DNA from: Rossellomorea aquimaris
Lineage (GTDB): Bacteria; Bacillota; Bacilli; Bacillales; Bacillaceae_B
Direction of reading: 5' to 3'
Assembly (NCBI RefSeq): GCF_020172085.1
Contig: NZ_JAIVAT010000003.1
Coordinates: 868,001 to 932,000, forward strand
DNA: 64,000 nucleotides
Notes under the pieces: generated by a model
Database searches by the model: none
What the model was told of the DNA's origin: nothing
Seen by the model: only the letters and a program-made list of their open reading frames with translations
Program-made: the position numbers and the translations under genes
Shown here: positions 53,047 through 60,704 of the stretch, piece by piece
Layout: each line of letters starts with the position of its first letter
How positions within the stretch are numbered: position 1 is the first letter of the stretch

Positions 53047-55311
53047 TTGTTTAAGAAAAATAACCTTCAACAGATAATTGAACATTTTAAGAGAGATGAA
53101 GATTTTAATAAGCAGATTGTTCATTGGCATACCATAGAAGAAAAACCGGCACAATTGGTGGATATGCCAAATGAATTAGACGATAGAATCGAACGTGCGT
53201 TGCAAAAAAGAGGGGTAGAAAGGCTATATACCCATCAAAACACAGCTTTTAAGCTGGCCATGGAGGGGCAAAGCTTCACAGCCGTCACGCCAACCGCTTC
53301 AGGGAAGACGCTTTGTTACAACCTCCCCGTATTACAAACGATTATGAATAATCCTGATTCGAGGGCACTATACATTTTCCCAACTAAGGCACTGGCCCAG
53401 GATCAAAAGAGTGAATTGAACGAGATCATTGCTGAGGCCGAGGTGTCTATTAATAGTTATACATATGATGGGGATACTTCAGCCAATATCCGTCAAAAAG
53501 TACGAAAAGCCGGGCATATCGTCATCACAAACCCCGATATGCTTCACTCAGCGATTCTTCCCCATCATACAAAATGGGTGTCATTATTCGAAAACTTAAA
53601 GTATGTCATAATCGATGAACTTCATATATATAGAGGCGTGTTCGGATCACACGTCAGTAATGTGATACGGAGATTGAAGCGAATCTGTGAATTCTATGGT
53701 GCTTTCCCAGTATTTATCTGTACATCTGCAACGATAGCCAATCCTAAAGAACTGGCAGAGCACCTGACCGGCGAGGAAATGAAATTAATCGACAATAACG
53801 GGGCACCGAGTGCCAAGAAACATTTCGTATTCTACAATCCGCCCATCGTCAATAAACCACTTAATATCCGCCGAAGCGCAACCCTGGAAGTGAGAAGGAT
53901 TGCCGGAGAACTACTGAAGAATAAAGTACAAACCATTATTTTTGCCAGAAGCAGGGTACGGGTGGAAATTATCCTCACCTATTTACAAGAATTAGTGAAA
54001 AGTCAACTAGGTGCAAAATCCATCAGGGGTTACCGCGGGGGATATCTTCCGACTCAGCGCAGAGAGATTGAAAAAGGATTGAGAAATGGAGAAATATATG
54101 GGGTAGTCAGTACGAATGCACTTGAACTGGGTGTCGATATTGGCCAATTACAAGTGTGTATCATGACTGGTTATCCAGGGACGATTGCAAGTGCTTGGCA
54201 GCAGGCAGGCAGAGCGGGAAGACGACATGGAGAATCTCTCGTCATAATGGTTGCGAGTTCAAGCCCGCTAGATCAATTCATTATCGAACACCCGAATTAT
54301 TTCTTTGAGCAGACTCCTGAAACGGCAAGGATCAATCCTGATAATTTAATCATCCTCATTGATCATATCAAGTGTGCCGCCTATGAACTCCCCTTCAGAG
54401 AAGGAGAGCAATTTGGAAGCCACGAAATAGAAGATATATTGGAATTTTTGGTAGAGGAGCGGGTTATCCATAAGAATGGGGCGAAATGGTATTGGATGAA
54501 TGATGTGTTCCCTGCTCATAACATCAGCCTTCGTTCAGCGTCCCAGGAAAATGTCATCATCATTGATCAAACGGACATTTCATCTGTGAAAGTGATCGGT
54601 GAAATGGACCGTTTTTCTGCTATGACATTATTGCATGACGAAGCCATTTATTTACATCAGGGTGTCCAGTTTCAAGTAGAGAAACTGGACTGGGAAGAAA
54701 AGAAGGCATATGTAAGGGAGGTAGATGTGGATTACTTTACGGATGCCAACCTCGCTGTACAATTAAGGGTATTGGAAACAGATAGAATAAGAGAATCAGA
54801 AATGTTCGAAATTGCGTTTGGAGATGTAACGGTCCAAGCAATGGCAACCATTTTTAAGAAAATCAAATTCGATACGCACGAGAATATCGGTTCGGGCCCG
54901 ATACACCTTCCAGAAGAGGAGCTTCACACAAATTCCAGCTGGATTTCACTTAAGGATGATGGTTCTTTCAGTCAGGAACGGCTTGAAGAGGGACTTATCG
55001 GGGTATCCCAAAGCATAAAATCGATCATTCCGTTATTTGTTATGTGTGATCCAAGTGATATTTTTGTTGTCCCACAAATAAAAGCTGCCCATAATGAACG
55101 GCCGACGATTTTTATATACGACCGGTATCCTGGGGGGATCGGGCTTAGTGAAAAGGTATATGACCAGATAGAGGAAGTCCTCCTTGAGACATCTGCCATG
55201 ATTGAGCGATGTCCATGTCAAAGTGGCTGTCCGTCCTGTATCGGAATGGAGCACTCACTCGACACGGCCAAAACCGATTCATTAAAGCTTCTACATCTTT
55301 TCCTTCAATGA
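53047..55311 (+). CDS. mrfA: Mitomycin repair helicase MrfA (YprA)
   Basis: 754-residue superfamily 2 DEAD/H-like helicase with a C-terminal DUF1998 zinc-type domain. Walker A TPTASGKTLCYNLP, DELH box, TSATIANPKELAEHL, and motif VI QQAGRAGRRHG; the cysteines CPCQSGCPSC near the end belong to DUF1998. B. subtilis MrfA works with MrfB in repair of mitomycin C damage independently of UvrABC. TTG 53047, seven bases after AGAGGTG, is preferred over GTG 53038, which lies in that site. mrfB starts 19 bases downstream. Confidence 0.94.
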   Translation: MFKKNNLQQIIEHFKRDEDFNKQIVHWHTIEEKPAQLVDMPNELDDRIERALQKRGVERLYTHQNTAFKLAMEGQSFTAVTPTASGKTLCYNLPVLQTIMNNPDSRALYIFPTKALAQDQKSELNEIIAEAEVSINSYTYDGDTSANIRQKVRKAGHIVITNPDMLHSAILPHHTKWVSLFENLKYVIIDELHIYRGVFGSHVSNVIRRLKRICEFYGAFPVFICTSATIANPKELAEHLTGEEMKLIDNNGAPSAKKHFVFYNPPIVNKPLNIRRSATLEVRRIAGELLKNKVQTIIFARSRVRVEIILTYLQELVKSQLGAKSIRGYRGGYLPTQRREIEKGLRNGEIYGVVSTNALELGVDIGQLQVCIMTGYPGTIASAWQQAGRAGRRHGESLVIMVASSSPLDQFIIEHPNYFFEQTPETARINPDNLIILIDHIKCAAYELPFREGEQFGSHEIEDILEFLVEERVIHKNGAKWYWMNDVFPAHNISLRSASQENVIIIDQTDISSVKVIGEMDRFSAMTLLHDEAIYLHQGVQFQVEKLDWEEKKAYVREVDVDYFTDANLAVQLRVLETDRIRESEMFEIAFGDVTVQAMATIFKKIKFDTHENIGSGPIHLPEEELHTNSSWISLKDDGSFSQERLEEGLIGVSQSIKSIIPLFVMCDPSDIFVVPQIKAAHNERPTIFIYDRYPGGIGLSEKVYDQIEEVLLETSAMIERCPCQSGCPSCIGMEHSLDTAKTDSLKLLHLFLQ

Positions 55312-55330
55312 AGAAAGGAAGTAAACAAGC

Positions 55331-56587
55331 ATGTCTTTGAAAAATAAATTAACGAGGATGAAAAAACATATTATCCGGGAAGAGGGAGAGGGCTCGTCTG
55401 TAAAACCTCCGGCTGAGGATGTGTCTGTAGACCTTCCTTTCCTTGACTTATGGAAAGATAACGGATCTACTCTTTATTTCATTGATGATGATTTCTGTCT
55501 GGTGAGGGAAAAACGTTACCCCCTCCATCATCAACATGGCAAATATACGTTCAAGGAATTCATTAAAGCCGTCGACGCATGGCAAGGGTTTACAGGAGAA
55601 CATCCTTTGTCTTCGAAAGGGATGAGTCATGATGAAATGTTTTTCTTCGATACGGAAACAACCGGACTCGGTGGAGGGGTTGGGAATACCATCTTCCTCC
55701 TGGGGCATGGAAAAGTGACAGATACAGAAGTCATCGTAACACAGCACTTTCTTCCACAGCCAGGGAGTGAAATTCCTTTATATCACAGCTTTTTAAGCAA
55801 CGTGAATTACAATGCGCTGGTGACTTATAATGGGAAAGCCTTTGATTGGCCACAGGTTAAAACAAGGCATACTCTCATTAAAGATCATGTACCGAAACTG
55901 CCTGCATTTGGGCATTTCGATTTATACCACGGTTCCAGAAGGCTTTTTAAGCATAAACTGGAATCTGTAAAGCTCATTAATGTAGAGCGGAATATCCTTG
56001 GTTTTAATAGAGTAGATGATGTTCCAGGCTATCTTGCGCCTATGATCTATTTTGATTACATCGATCGTAAAGACCCGGAAGGAATCTTCAAGGTCATGAC
56101 CCATAATGAACTGGATATCTTATCACTCATTACTCTCTATACTCACTTGACCTTCCAACTCCTGAACGTCCACGAACAGGCAACCGGGGAAGAGAGGTTT
56201 GAAGTAGGTAGATGGCTCGAATATACCGGTAACAGGTTGATTGCCAAGGAACGCTACGAGGCATTGATTAAAGAAGATAAAACACCAAATTATGATGCCA
56301 TCCATCAGCTGGCTCTACAGTATAAGAGAGAACAACAAACCGATAAGGCGACTGAATTGTGGGAGCGCACCCAGGAAGGAGCACCTGATTCCATCCGAAA
56401 GACAGCATTGCTTGAACTGGCTAAATTATATGAACACAAAACAAAGGATCTAAAGCTTGCCATGGAGAGGTGCGAACAGTTAATGGCTTTAATCGGTAAA
56501 ACGGAAGAAGGTAGTAAAAAGGACCTTACAGTATCGGAAAATCTGATTCATCGAATGGACAGGATAAAGAGGAAAATGTACAAATAA
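55331..56587 (+). CDS. mrfB: Mitomycin repair exonuclease MrfB (YprB)
   Basis: 418 residues. RNase H-like DnaQ-family exonuclease domain: FFDTETTGLGGGVGNTIFLLGHG (metal Asp and Glu), LVTYNGKAFDWPQVKTR, HFDLYHGSRRLFKHKLESVKL and the late aspartate in HNELDILSL. The C-terminal third has TPR-like helices (DAIHQLALQYKREQQTDKATELWERT). Partner of MrfA; metal-dependent exonuclease in B. subtilis. AGAAAGGAAG site. Confidence 0.94.
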   Translation: MSLKNKLTRMKKHIIREEGEGSSVKPPAEDVSVDLPFLDLWKDNGSTLYFIDDDFCLVREKRYPLHHQHGKYTFKEFIKAVDAWQGFTGEHPLSSKGMSHDEMFFFDTETTGLGGGVGNTIFLLGHGKVTDTEVIVTQHFLPQPGSEIPLYHSFLSNVNYNALVTYNGKAFDWPQVKTRHTLIKDHVPKLPAFGHFDLYHGSRRLFKHKLESVKLINVERNILGFNRVDDVPGYLAPMIYFDYIDRKDPEGIFKVMTHNELDILSLITLYTHLTFQLLNVHEQATGEERFEVGRWLEYTGNRLIAKERYEALIKEDKTPNYDAIHQLALQYKREQQTDKATELWERTQEGAPDSIRKTALLELAKLYEHKTKDLKLAMERCEQLMALIGKTEEGSKKDLTVSENLIHRMDRIKRKMYK

Positions 56588-56662
56588 ATAGAACCTCCAT
56601 CAGAGTCAGGCAAAGGTTGTAATTATTTAGTATGAAAGTGGTTCCATCTTCTTATTTTTATA

Positions 56663-56691
56663 TTGAGAATTTTCTAAAGTAGTTGTAAAAT
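56663..56691 (+). promoter_or_regulatory. Candidate sigma-A promoter of the 31-residue peptide gene
   Basis: TTGAGA (56663-56668), 17-base spacer, TAAAAT (56686-56691). Confidence 0.45.
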
Positions 56692-56737
56692 AATTAATTG
56701 TGTTGAAAATTTTTAAAATGAAGAAGGAATGATGGAA

Positions 56738-56833
56738 ATGAACCGTGCAATCTTAATTTTATTCTTTGTTGTCATTGGTTTGACAGCCTTTGTTTTCACC
56801 AATTATTCACAAAGTTTATATAGCTTCATGTAA
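56738..56833 (+). CDS. 31-residue single-helix membrane peptide
   Basis: MNRAILILFFVVIGLTAFVF followed by TNYSQSLYSFM: one hydrophobic helix spanning most of the peptide with a positive N-terminus. In-frame ATGs at 56729 and 56732 are alternative starts; AGAAGGA at 56722-56728 would serve 56738. A separate sigma-A-like promoter stands 47 bases upstream, which supports a real gene. Not recognised; no counterpart known to me. Confidence 0.5.
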   Translation: MNRAILILFFVVIGLTAFVFTNYSQSLYSFM

Positions 56834-56875
56834 GTATAACAAAATAACTCCCTAAAAATAGGTATTTTCATTAGT

Positions 56876-56903
56876 ACATGTACCCTCTTCATTTCATAGG
56901 CTA
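56876..56903 (+). promoter_or_regulatory. Candidate sigma-K promoter of cotD
   Basis: ACA (56876-56878), 16-base spacer, CATAGGCTA (56895-56903) fits the sigma-K pattern; cotD is sigma-K dependent in B. subtilis. The leader is about 30 nt. Confidence 0.5.
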
Positions 56904-56941
56904 TTATTGTAACAACTAAGCGATGAAAGGAGAGCGTTAGT

Positions 56942-57271
56942 ATGTATTGTAGACCAAGACCTAATCAAGTACTTCCTGCAGTTGTACACCCGACTAAATG
57001 TTGTGTGAATAACAACATGACGACCTATGAGGTGCCTCATATCCACCCAACTCACACGACAAACGTGAATAATGTTATGTACCAACATAAACATTATTTC
57101 CCGCAAACACAATCACAAGTTGACAGTGTTTCACATCAACAGTTTAATTGTGGTGGCGGACCTGGAGGCCCAGGCGGACCTCAGGGACCTCAAGGCCCAG
57201 GCGGCCCGGGAGGACCAGGATTCGGACCACGTCCGAGGCCACCATTTGGACCATATGGCATGGGAAGATAA
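56942..57271 (+). CDS. cotD: Inner spore coat protein CotD with Gly-Pro-rich tail
   Basis: 109 residues. Residues 1-68 match CotD: VVHPTKCC, VPHIHPTHTTNVNN, YQHKHYFPQTQSQVDSVSHQQF, rich in His and Cys. Residues 71-109 form a Gly-Pro tail with GGP/QGP triplets (GPGGPGGPQGPQGPGGPGGP) and a final GPRPRPPFGPYGMGR. The B. subtilis protein, about 75 residues by memory, lacks this extension. Strong AAAGGAGAG site. Confidence 0.9.
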   Translation: MYCRPRPNQVLPAVVHPTKCCVNNNMTTYEVPHIHPTHTTNVNNVMYQHKHYFPQTQSQVDSVSHQQFNCGGGPGGPGGPQGPQGPGGPGGPGFGPRPRPPFGPYGMGR

Positions 57272-57283
57272 TTAAATGACCTG

Positions 57284-57388
57284 AAGGGGGGATGCCTCTA
57301 GAAGACTAGGCTCAGCGTTATTGTGCTCAAGCATTGTATCGCTTACGAAAGAGTTGCCGGTCTTAATAGAGCCGTCCCTCCTTTTTAT
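57284..57388 (+). ncRNA. Structured RNA candidate or long terminator after cotD
   Basis: AAGGGGGGATG (57284-57294) can pair with CGTCCCTCCTT (57373-57383) through 11 pairs, two of them G-U, closing about 78 bases that contain further complementary words (GGCTC/GAGCC, AGCG/CGCT, AAGAC/GTCTT). TTTTTA follows. No known RNA family is recognised. It may simply end cotD transcription, or be a separate RNA. Confidence 0.35.
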
Positions 57389-57417
57389 GTTGAAGTCCAT
57401 GATCAAATTAGTTCTCC

Positions 57418-57445
57418 TTGACTTCAGAATCGGATGAAATATGAT
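57418..57445 (+). promoter_or_regulatory. Candidate sigma-A promoter of ypsA
   Basis: TTGACT (57418-57423), 16-base spacer, TATGAT (57440-57445). Confidence 0.5.
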
Positions 57446-57528
57446 ACAATAGACTGTAAAGGATTAGGGTACACTAAGGGATGAAGAGCGCCGGATGTAT
57501 CCAAAGTTTACTAAAGGGGTTTTTCCAT

Positions 57529-58077
57529 TTGGGAAATGTTTCATGCATAACGGGATATAAATCCTTTGAACTGGGAATTTTCAAACAGGATGACAAGTCA
57601 GTTTATTACATAAAACAAGCGCTGAAGAAAGAACTCCAATCCCTCTTGGATGATGGATTGGAATGGGTGATCATCAGCGGACAGCTTGGTGTTGAACTGT
57701 GGGGAGCAGAAGTGGTATTTGACCTTCAGGAAGATTATCCTGAGCTTAAACTGGCCGTTTTGACACCATTTATCTCTCAGGAAGAGAAATGGAATGATCA
57801 AAATAAAGAATACTACGAGCTTATCCTTTCTCAAGCTGATTTTGTCGAAACCATTTCAAAAGAGCCTTATAAGAACCCTCAGCAGTTTCGGAATAAGAAC
57901 CAATTATTTTTACAAAAGAGCCATTCGTGTATCATTTTATATGATGAGGAAAAAGAAGGTTCTCCTAAGTATTTCTATGAAGAAGCCAAGAGGAAGAAAG
58001 AAAGTGATCCATCCTTTGATATGAGGGCGATTGGATTCCAAGATCTGCAATGGATCGTCGAAGAAGAACAGTGGTAA
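57529..58077 (+). CDS. ypsA: YpsA, DUF1273 (SLOG-like) division-associated protein
   Basis: 182 residues from a TTG at 57529, which aligns MGNVSCITGYKSFELGIF with the B. subtilis start and lies nine bases after AAAGGGG; the ATG at 57481 would add an unrelated leader. The glycine/aspartate nucleotide-binding-like pattern ISGQLGVELWGAEVV supports a SLOG-type Rossmann fold. YpsA has been tied to cell division in Firmicutes and is conserved beside gpsB, which follows here. Confidence 0.9.
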   Translation: MGNVSCITGYKSFELGIFKQDDKSVYYIKQALKKELQSLLDDGLEWVIISGQLGVELWGAEVVFDLQEDYPELKLAVLTPFISQEEKWNDQNKEYYELILSQADFVETISKEPYKNPQQFRNKNQLFLQKSHSCIILYDEEKEGSPKYFYEEAKRKKESDPSFDMRAIGFQDLQWIVEEEQW

Positions 58078-58190
58078 AGAATGTAGAAACTGGTTTTTCA
58101 CCCAACATTTCGGAATAGTACTTTGAAATAGGATTGACAAAATGAAGGTTATTTGAAAAAATGATAGTGATAAATATAGAGGTGAATAGA

Positions 58191-58499
58191 ATGATTTCAG
58201 ATAAAGTGAAATTAACGGCAAAGGATATTCTCGAAAAAGAGTTCAAAAGTGGAATGCGAGGATATAAGCCTGAAGATGTGGATAAATTTTTAGATTTAAT
58301 TATTAAAGATTATGAAACCTTTCATCAAGAGATAGAAGACCTGCAACAGGAAAACCTGCGATTGAAGAAGCAGGCCGAGGGTGCTGCGAAACAACGTTCT
58401 GCCGCACCACAGCAACAAACCGGGACAACGAATTTCGATATTCTAAAGCGTCTGTCTAACCTAGAGAAACATGTTTTTGGAAATAAACTATACGACTGA
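58191..58499 (+). CDS. gpsB: Cell division and peptidoglycan regulator GpsB
   Basis: 102-residue DivIVA-like coiled-coil adaptor. N-terminal membrane- and PBP1-binding domain ([32 protein letters not shown]), coiled coil to about residue 65, a variable Gln/Ala linker, and the C-terminal trimerisation domain [17 protein letters not shown]. It shuttles PBP1 (encoded by ponA in this window) between septum and side wall. ATG 58191 with AGAGGTGA; the upstream opening from 58161 is rejected. Confidence 0.97.
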   Translation: MISDKVKLTAKDILEKEFKSGMRGYKPEDVDKFLDLIIKDYETFHQEIEDLQQENLRLKKQAEGAAKQRSAAPQQQTGTTNFDILKRLSNLEKHVFGNKLYD

Positions 58500-58508
58500 T
58501 TTTTCCAG

Positions 58509-58537
58509 TTGAATTATTGGTATGAATAACGTATAAT
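58509..58537 (+). promoter_or_regulatory. Sigma-A promoter of rnpB
   Basis: TTGAAT (58509-58514), 17-base spacer, perfect TATAAT (58532-58537), ending 13 bases before the RNA. Confidence 0.7.
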
Positions 58538-58549
58538 GAATTATTGCTG

Positions 58550-58959
58550 ATCCTTAATGGTGTTTGGGTAATCGCTGCAACTTCATGTTGTAGAGGAAAG
58601 TCCATGCTCGCACGGTGCTGAGATGCACGTAGTGTTCGTGCCTAGCCAATTCATAAGCTAGGGCAGCTCATCCCGAGCTGACGGCAGGGAAAACATCTAA
58701 GTCCTTTCCGGGATATGGTGTGACTACTTTGAAAGTGCCACAGTGACGAAGTCCTGTTAGAAATGGCAGGAGTGGAACGAGGTAAACCCCACGAGCGAGA
58801 AACCCAAATTTGGTAGGGGAATCCTCTCAGAGGAATTGAACGAAGAGAGGGACAAAGGAATCTCCTTTGTAGATAGATGATTACCGCCCGAGTACGAGAC
58901 GAACAGTCGCCTGCAGTACAACGGAACAAAACATGGCTTACAGAACACTATTACGGGAT
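58550..58959 (+). ncRNA. rnpB: RNase P RNA, Bacillus (type B)
   Basis: Catalytic RNA that matures tRNA 5' ends. Near-identical blocks to B. subtilis RNase P RNA: TAATCGCTGCA, GAGGAAAGTCCATGCTCGCA, GAAAGTGCCACAGTGACGAA, GTGGAACG-GGTAAACCCC, GAGCGAGAAACCCAAATTT, AGATAGATGATT-CCGCC and GGAACAAAACATGGCTTACA. The ends are set by helix P1 (58551-58564 with 58945-58957) and may be off by a few bases. Confidence 0.95.
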
Positions 58960-58988
58960 AAGAGCAATCTGGATTAAATAATGCAAGT

Positions 58989-59040
58989 GACTGATACATG
59001 CAGGTAATACACTGCTCTTTTGTATCAGTCCTTTTTATTT
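58989..59040 (+). terminator. Intrinsic terminator of rnpB
   Basis: Perfect 10-base stem GACTGATACA (58989-58998) / TGTATCAGTC (59021-59030), with an inner GCAG/CTGC pair, followed by CTTTTTATTTT. Confidence 0.75.
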
Positions 59041-59099
59041 TATGGACAACAGGACTATACTATTGATACATGGATATTTATAGACGGAGTGTGACAAAG

Positions 59100-60236
59100 A
59101 TGGGTACATATACATTAATTGCAACAGCAGCGATGGGTTTGGAATCGATCGTTGCCAAAGAAGTGAAGGAACTGGGTTACGAATGTCAGGTCGAGAACGG
59201 GAAGGTCATCTTTAAGGGTGATGAAACAGTGATTGCCCGGGCCAATATGTGGCTGAGGACTGCTGACAGAATCAAGATTCTTGTGGGTGAATTTAAAGCG
59301 TATTCCTTTGATGAGTTATTTGAGAATACTAAGAAGCTGCCATGGGAGGATTTCTTACCTGTTGATGCCGAGTTTCCAGTGCAGGGGAAATCCGTTAAGT
59401 CAAAACTATATAGTGTGCCAGACTGTCAGGCCATCGTGAAAAAAGCGATAGTAGAACGCCTGCGTTCTGCTTATAAAAAAACTTCCTGGCTGGATGAAAC
59501 CGGACCGCTCTTTAAAATTGAGGTTGCAATCCACAAAGATGTGGCAAGCATAACATTGGATACAAGTGGTCAAGGTCTTCATAAAAGGGGATATAGAATT
59601 GGACAGGGGGAGGCTCCATTAAAGGAAACGTTGGCAGCGGCTCTGATCCAATTGACCACCTGGAACCCGGACCGTCCGTTTGTAGATCCGTTCTGCGGGT
59701 CTGGAACCATTGCGATAGAAGCCGCTTTGATCGGGCAGAATATTGCGCCTGGCTTCAACCGGGAATTTTTGTCCGAGAACTGGCCGATGATGCCTGCTGA
59801 AGTATGGGAGAAAACGCGTCTTGAAGCAGAGGATTTGGCAAACTATGATCAGCCTCTTGAAATACTCGGCACGGATATCGATCACCGGATGATTGAAGTT
59901 TCCAAAGAGAATGCCCTGGAAGCCGGACTTGGAGACCTTGTGAAATTCAAGCAGATGCAAGTCAGGGACTTCACTTCACAATTAGAATACGGAATCATCG
60001 TTGGAAATCCTCCATATGGAGAACGTTTAGGTGAACGTAAAGAAGTAGAAAAAATGTATCAGGAAATGGGAAGGGCCTTTGAAAAGCTCGATACCTGGTC
60101 TGTATATATGATGACTTCCCATGAAAACTTTGAACAGTGCTATGGCAAGCAAGCCACCAAGAAACGTAAATTGTTCAATGGATTCATCCGTACGGACTAT
60201 TATCAATTCTTTGGACCGCGTCCGCCAAGAAAATGA
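59100..60236 (+). CDS. ypsC: THUMP-domain rRNA guanine-N2 methyltransferase (RlmL/YpsC)
   Basis: 378 residues: N-terminal ferredoxin-like and THUMP RNA-binding domains, then a Rossmann methyltransferase with VDPFCGSGTIAIEAALIGQNIAPG and the catalytic NPPYGERLG. By family it modifies a guanine of 23S rRNA (m2G2445 in E. coli RlmL). The ATG at 59100 fits the homologue start (MxxYTLIATAxMG); an in-frame GTG at 59091 is possible. Confidence 0.93.
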   Translation: MGTYTLIATAAMGLESIVAKEVKELGYECQVENGKVIFKGDETVIARANMWLRTADRIKILVGEFKAYSFDELFENTKKLPWEDFLPVDAEFPVQGKSVKSKLYSVPDCQAIVKKAIVERLRSAYKKTSWLDETGPLFKIEVAIHKDVASITLDTSGQGLHKRGYRIGQGEAPLKETLAAALIQLTTWNPDRPFVDPFCGSGTIAIEAALIGQNIAPGFNREFLSENWPMMPAEVWEKTRLEAEDLANYDQPLEILGTDIDHRMIEVSKENALEAGLGDLVKFKQMQVRDFTSQLEYGIIVGNPPYGERLGERKEVEKMYQEMGRAFEKLDTWSVYMMTSHENFEQCYGKQATKKRKLFNGFIRTDYYQFFGPRPPRK

Positions 60237-60333
60237 TTCTTTATGAACGAATGAAAAAAGATGAAGAAGTTCAGAATATCCCTCACTCTTCCTGCGTATA
60301 ATAGTTCTATCATTTTTAGAGGAGTGAAAGAGG

Positions 60334-60507
60334 ATGGACCATTCTTTCATCGATTTCAATAAAATCTATCAGGCCATACAAAGCTCTATTTCTTCAATAT
60401 CTGGGGAAGAAGGGGCGGCCATTCAACCAGATTTACATGAAGCTGCAAAAAATCTCGATCAGGCATTTCAATATGAATTATTGAGAAAAAAGAGAATATA
60501 CGACTGA
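60334..60507 (+). CDS. 57-residue uncharacterised protein
   Basis: MDHSFIDFNKIYQAIQSSIS... ending ELLRKKRIYD: acidic, helix-rich, no cysteine, no membrane segment. ATG at 60334 follows AGAGGAGTGAAAGAGG, an excellent site, and codon use looks like that of the neighbours. It sits alone between ypsC and ypvA. Not recognised. Confidence 0.6.
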   Translation: MDHSFIDFNKIYQAIQSSISSISGEEGAAIQPDLHEAAKNLDQAFQYELLRKKRIYD

Positions 60508-60551
60508 GTACATTCTATTCTCGGGAGATCAGGGACATCCATACAAATGGT

Positions 60552-60587
60552 AGACTCACCCATTGTATGGAGAGTCTCTTTTCTTTT
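60552..60587 (+). terminator. Probable terminator after the 57-residue gene
   Basis: AGACTC (60552-60557) / GAGTCT (60572-60577) with CTTTTCTTTT tail; CCATACAA/TTGTATGG (60537-60570 region) can form a competing stem. Confidence 0.5.
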
Positions 60588-60704
60588 GGTTGTGGAATGC
60601 TTGTCTATATACGAGGAAAATGGAGAAATGAATAATCAATTTTCTCTTTTCAATAAGAAAGAATTCTAGTAAATTAGAAATATTGTGTTACTCAGGAGGT
60701 CCAC

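Noticed and set aside
58134..58139. TTGACA as a gpsB promoter
   Set aside because: A perfect -35 but no acceptable -10 at 16-18 bases; the following AATGATAGT is badly spaced.
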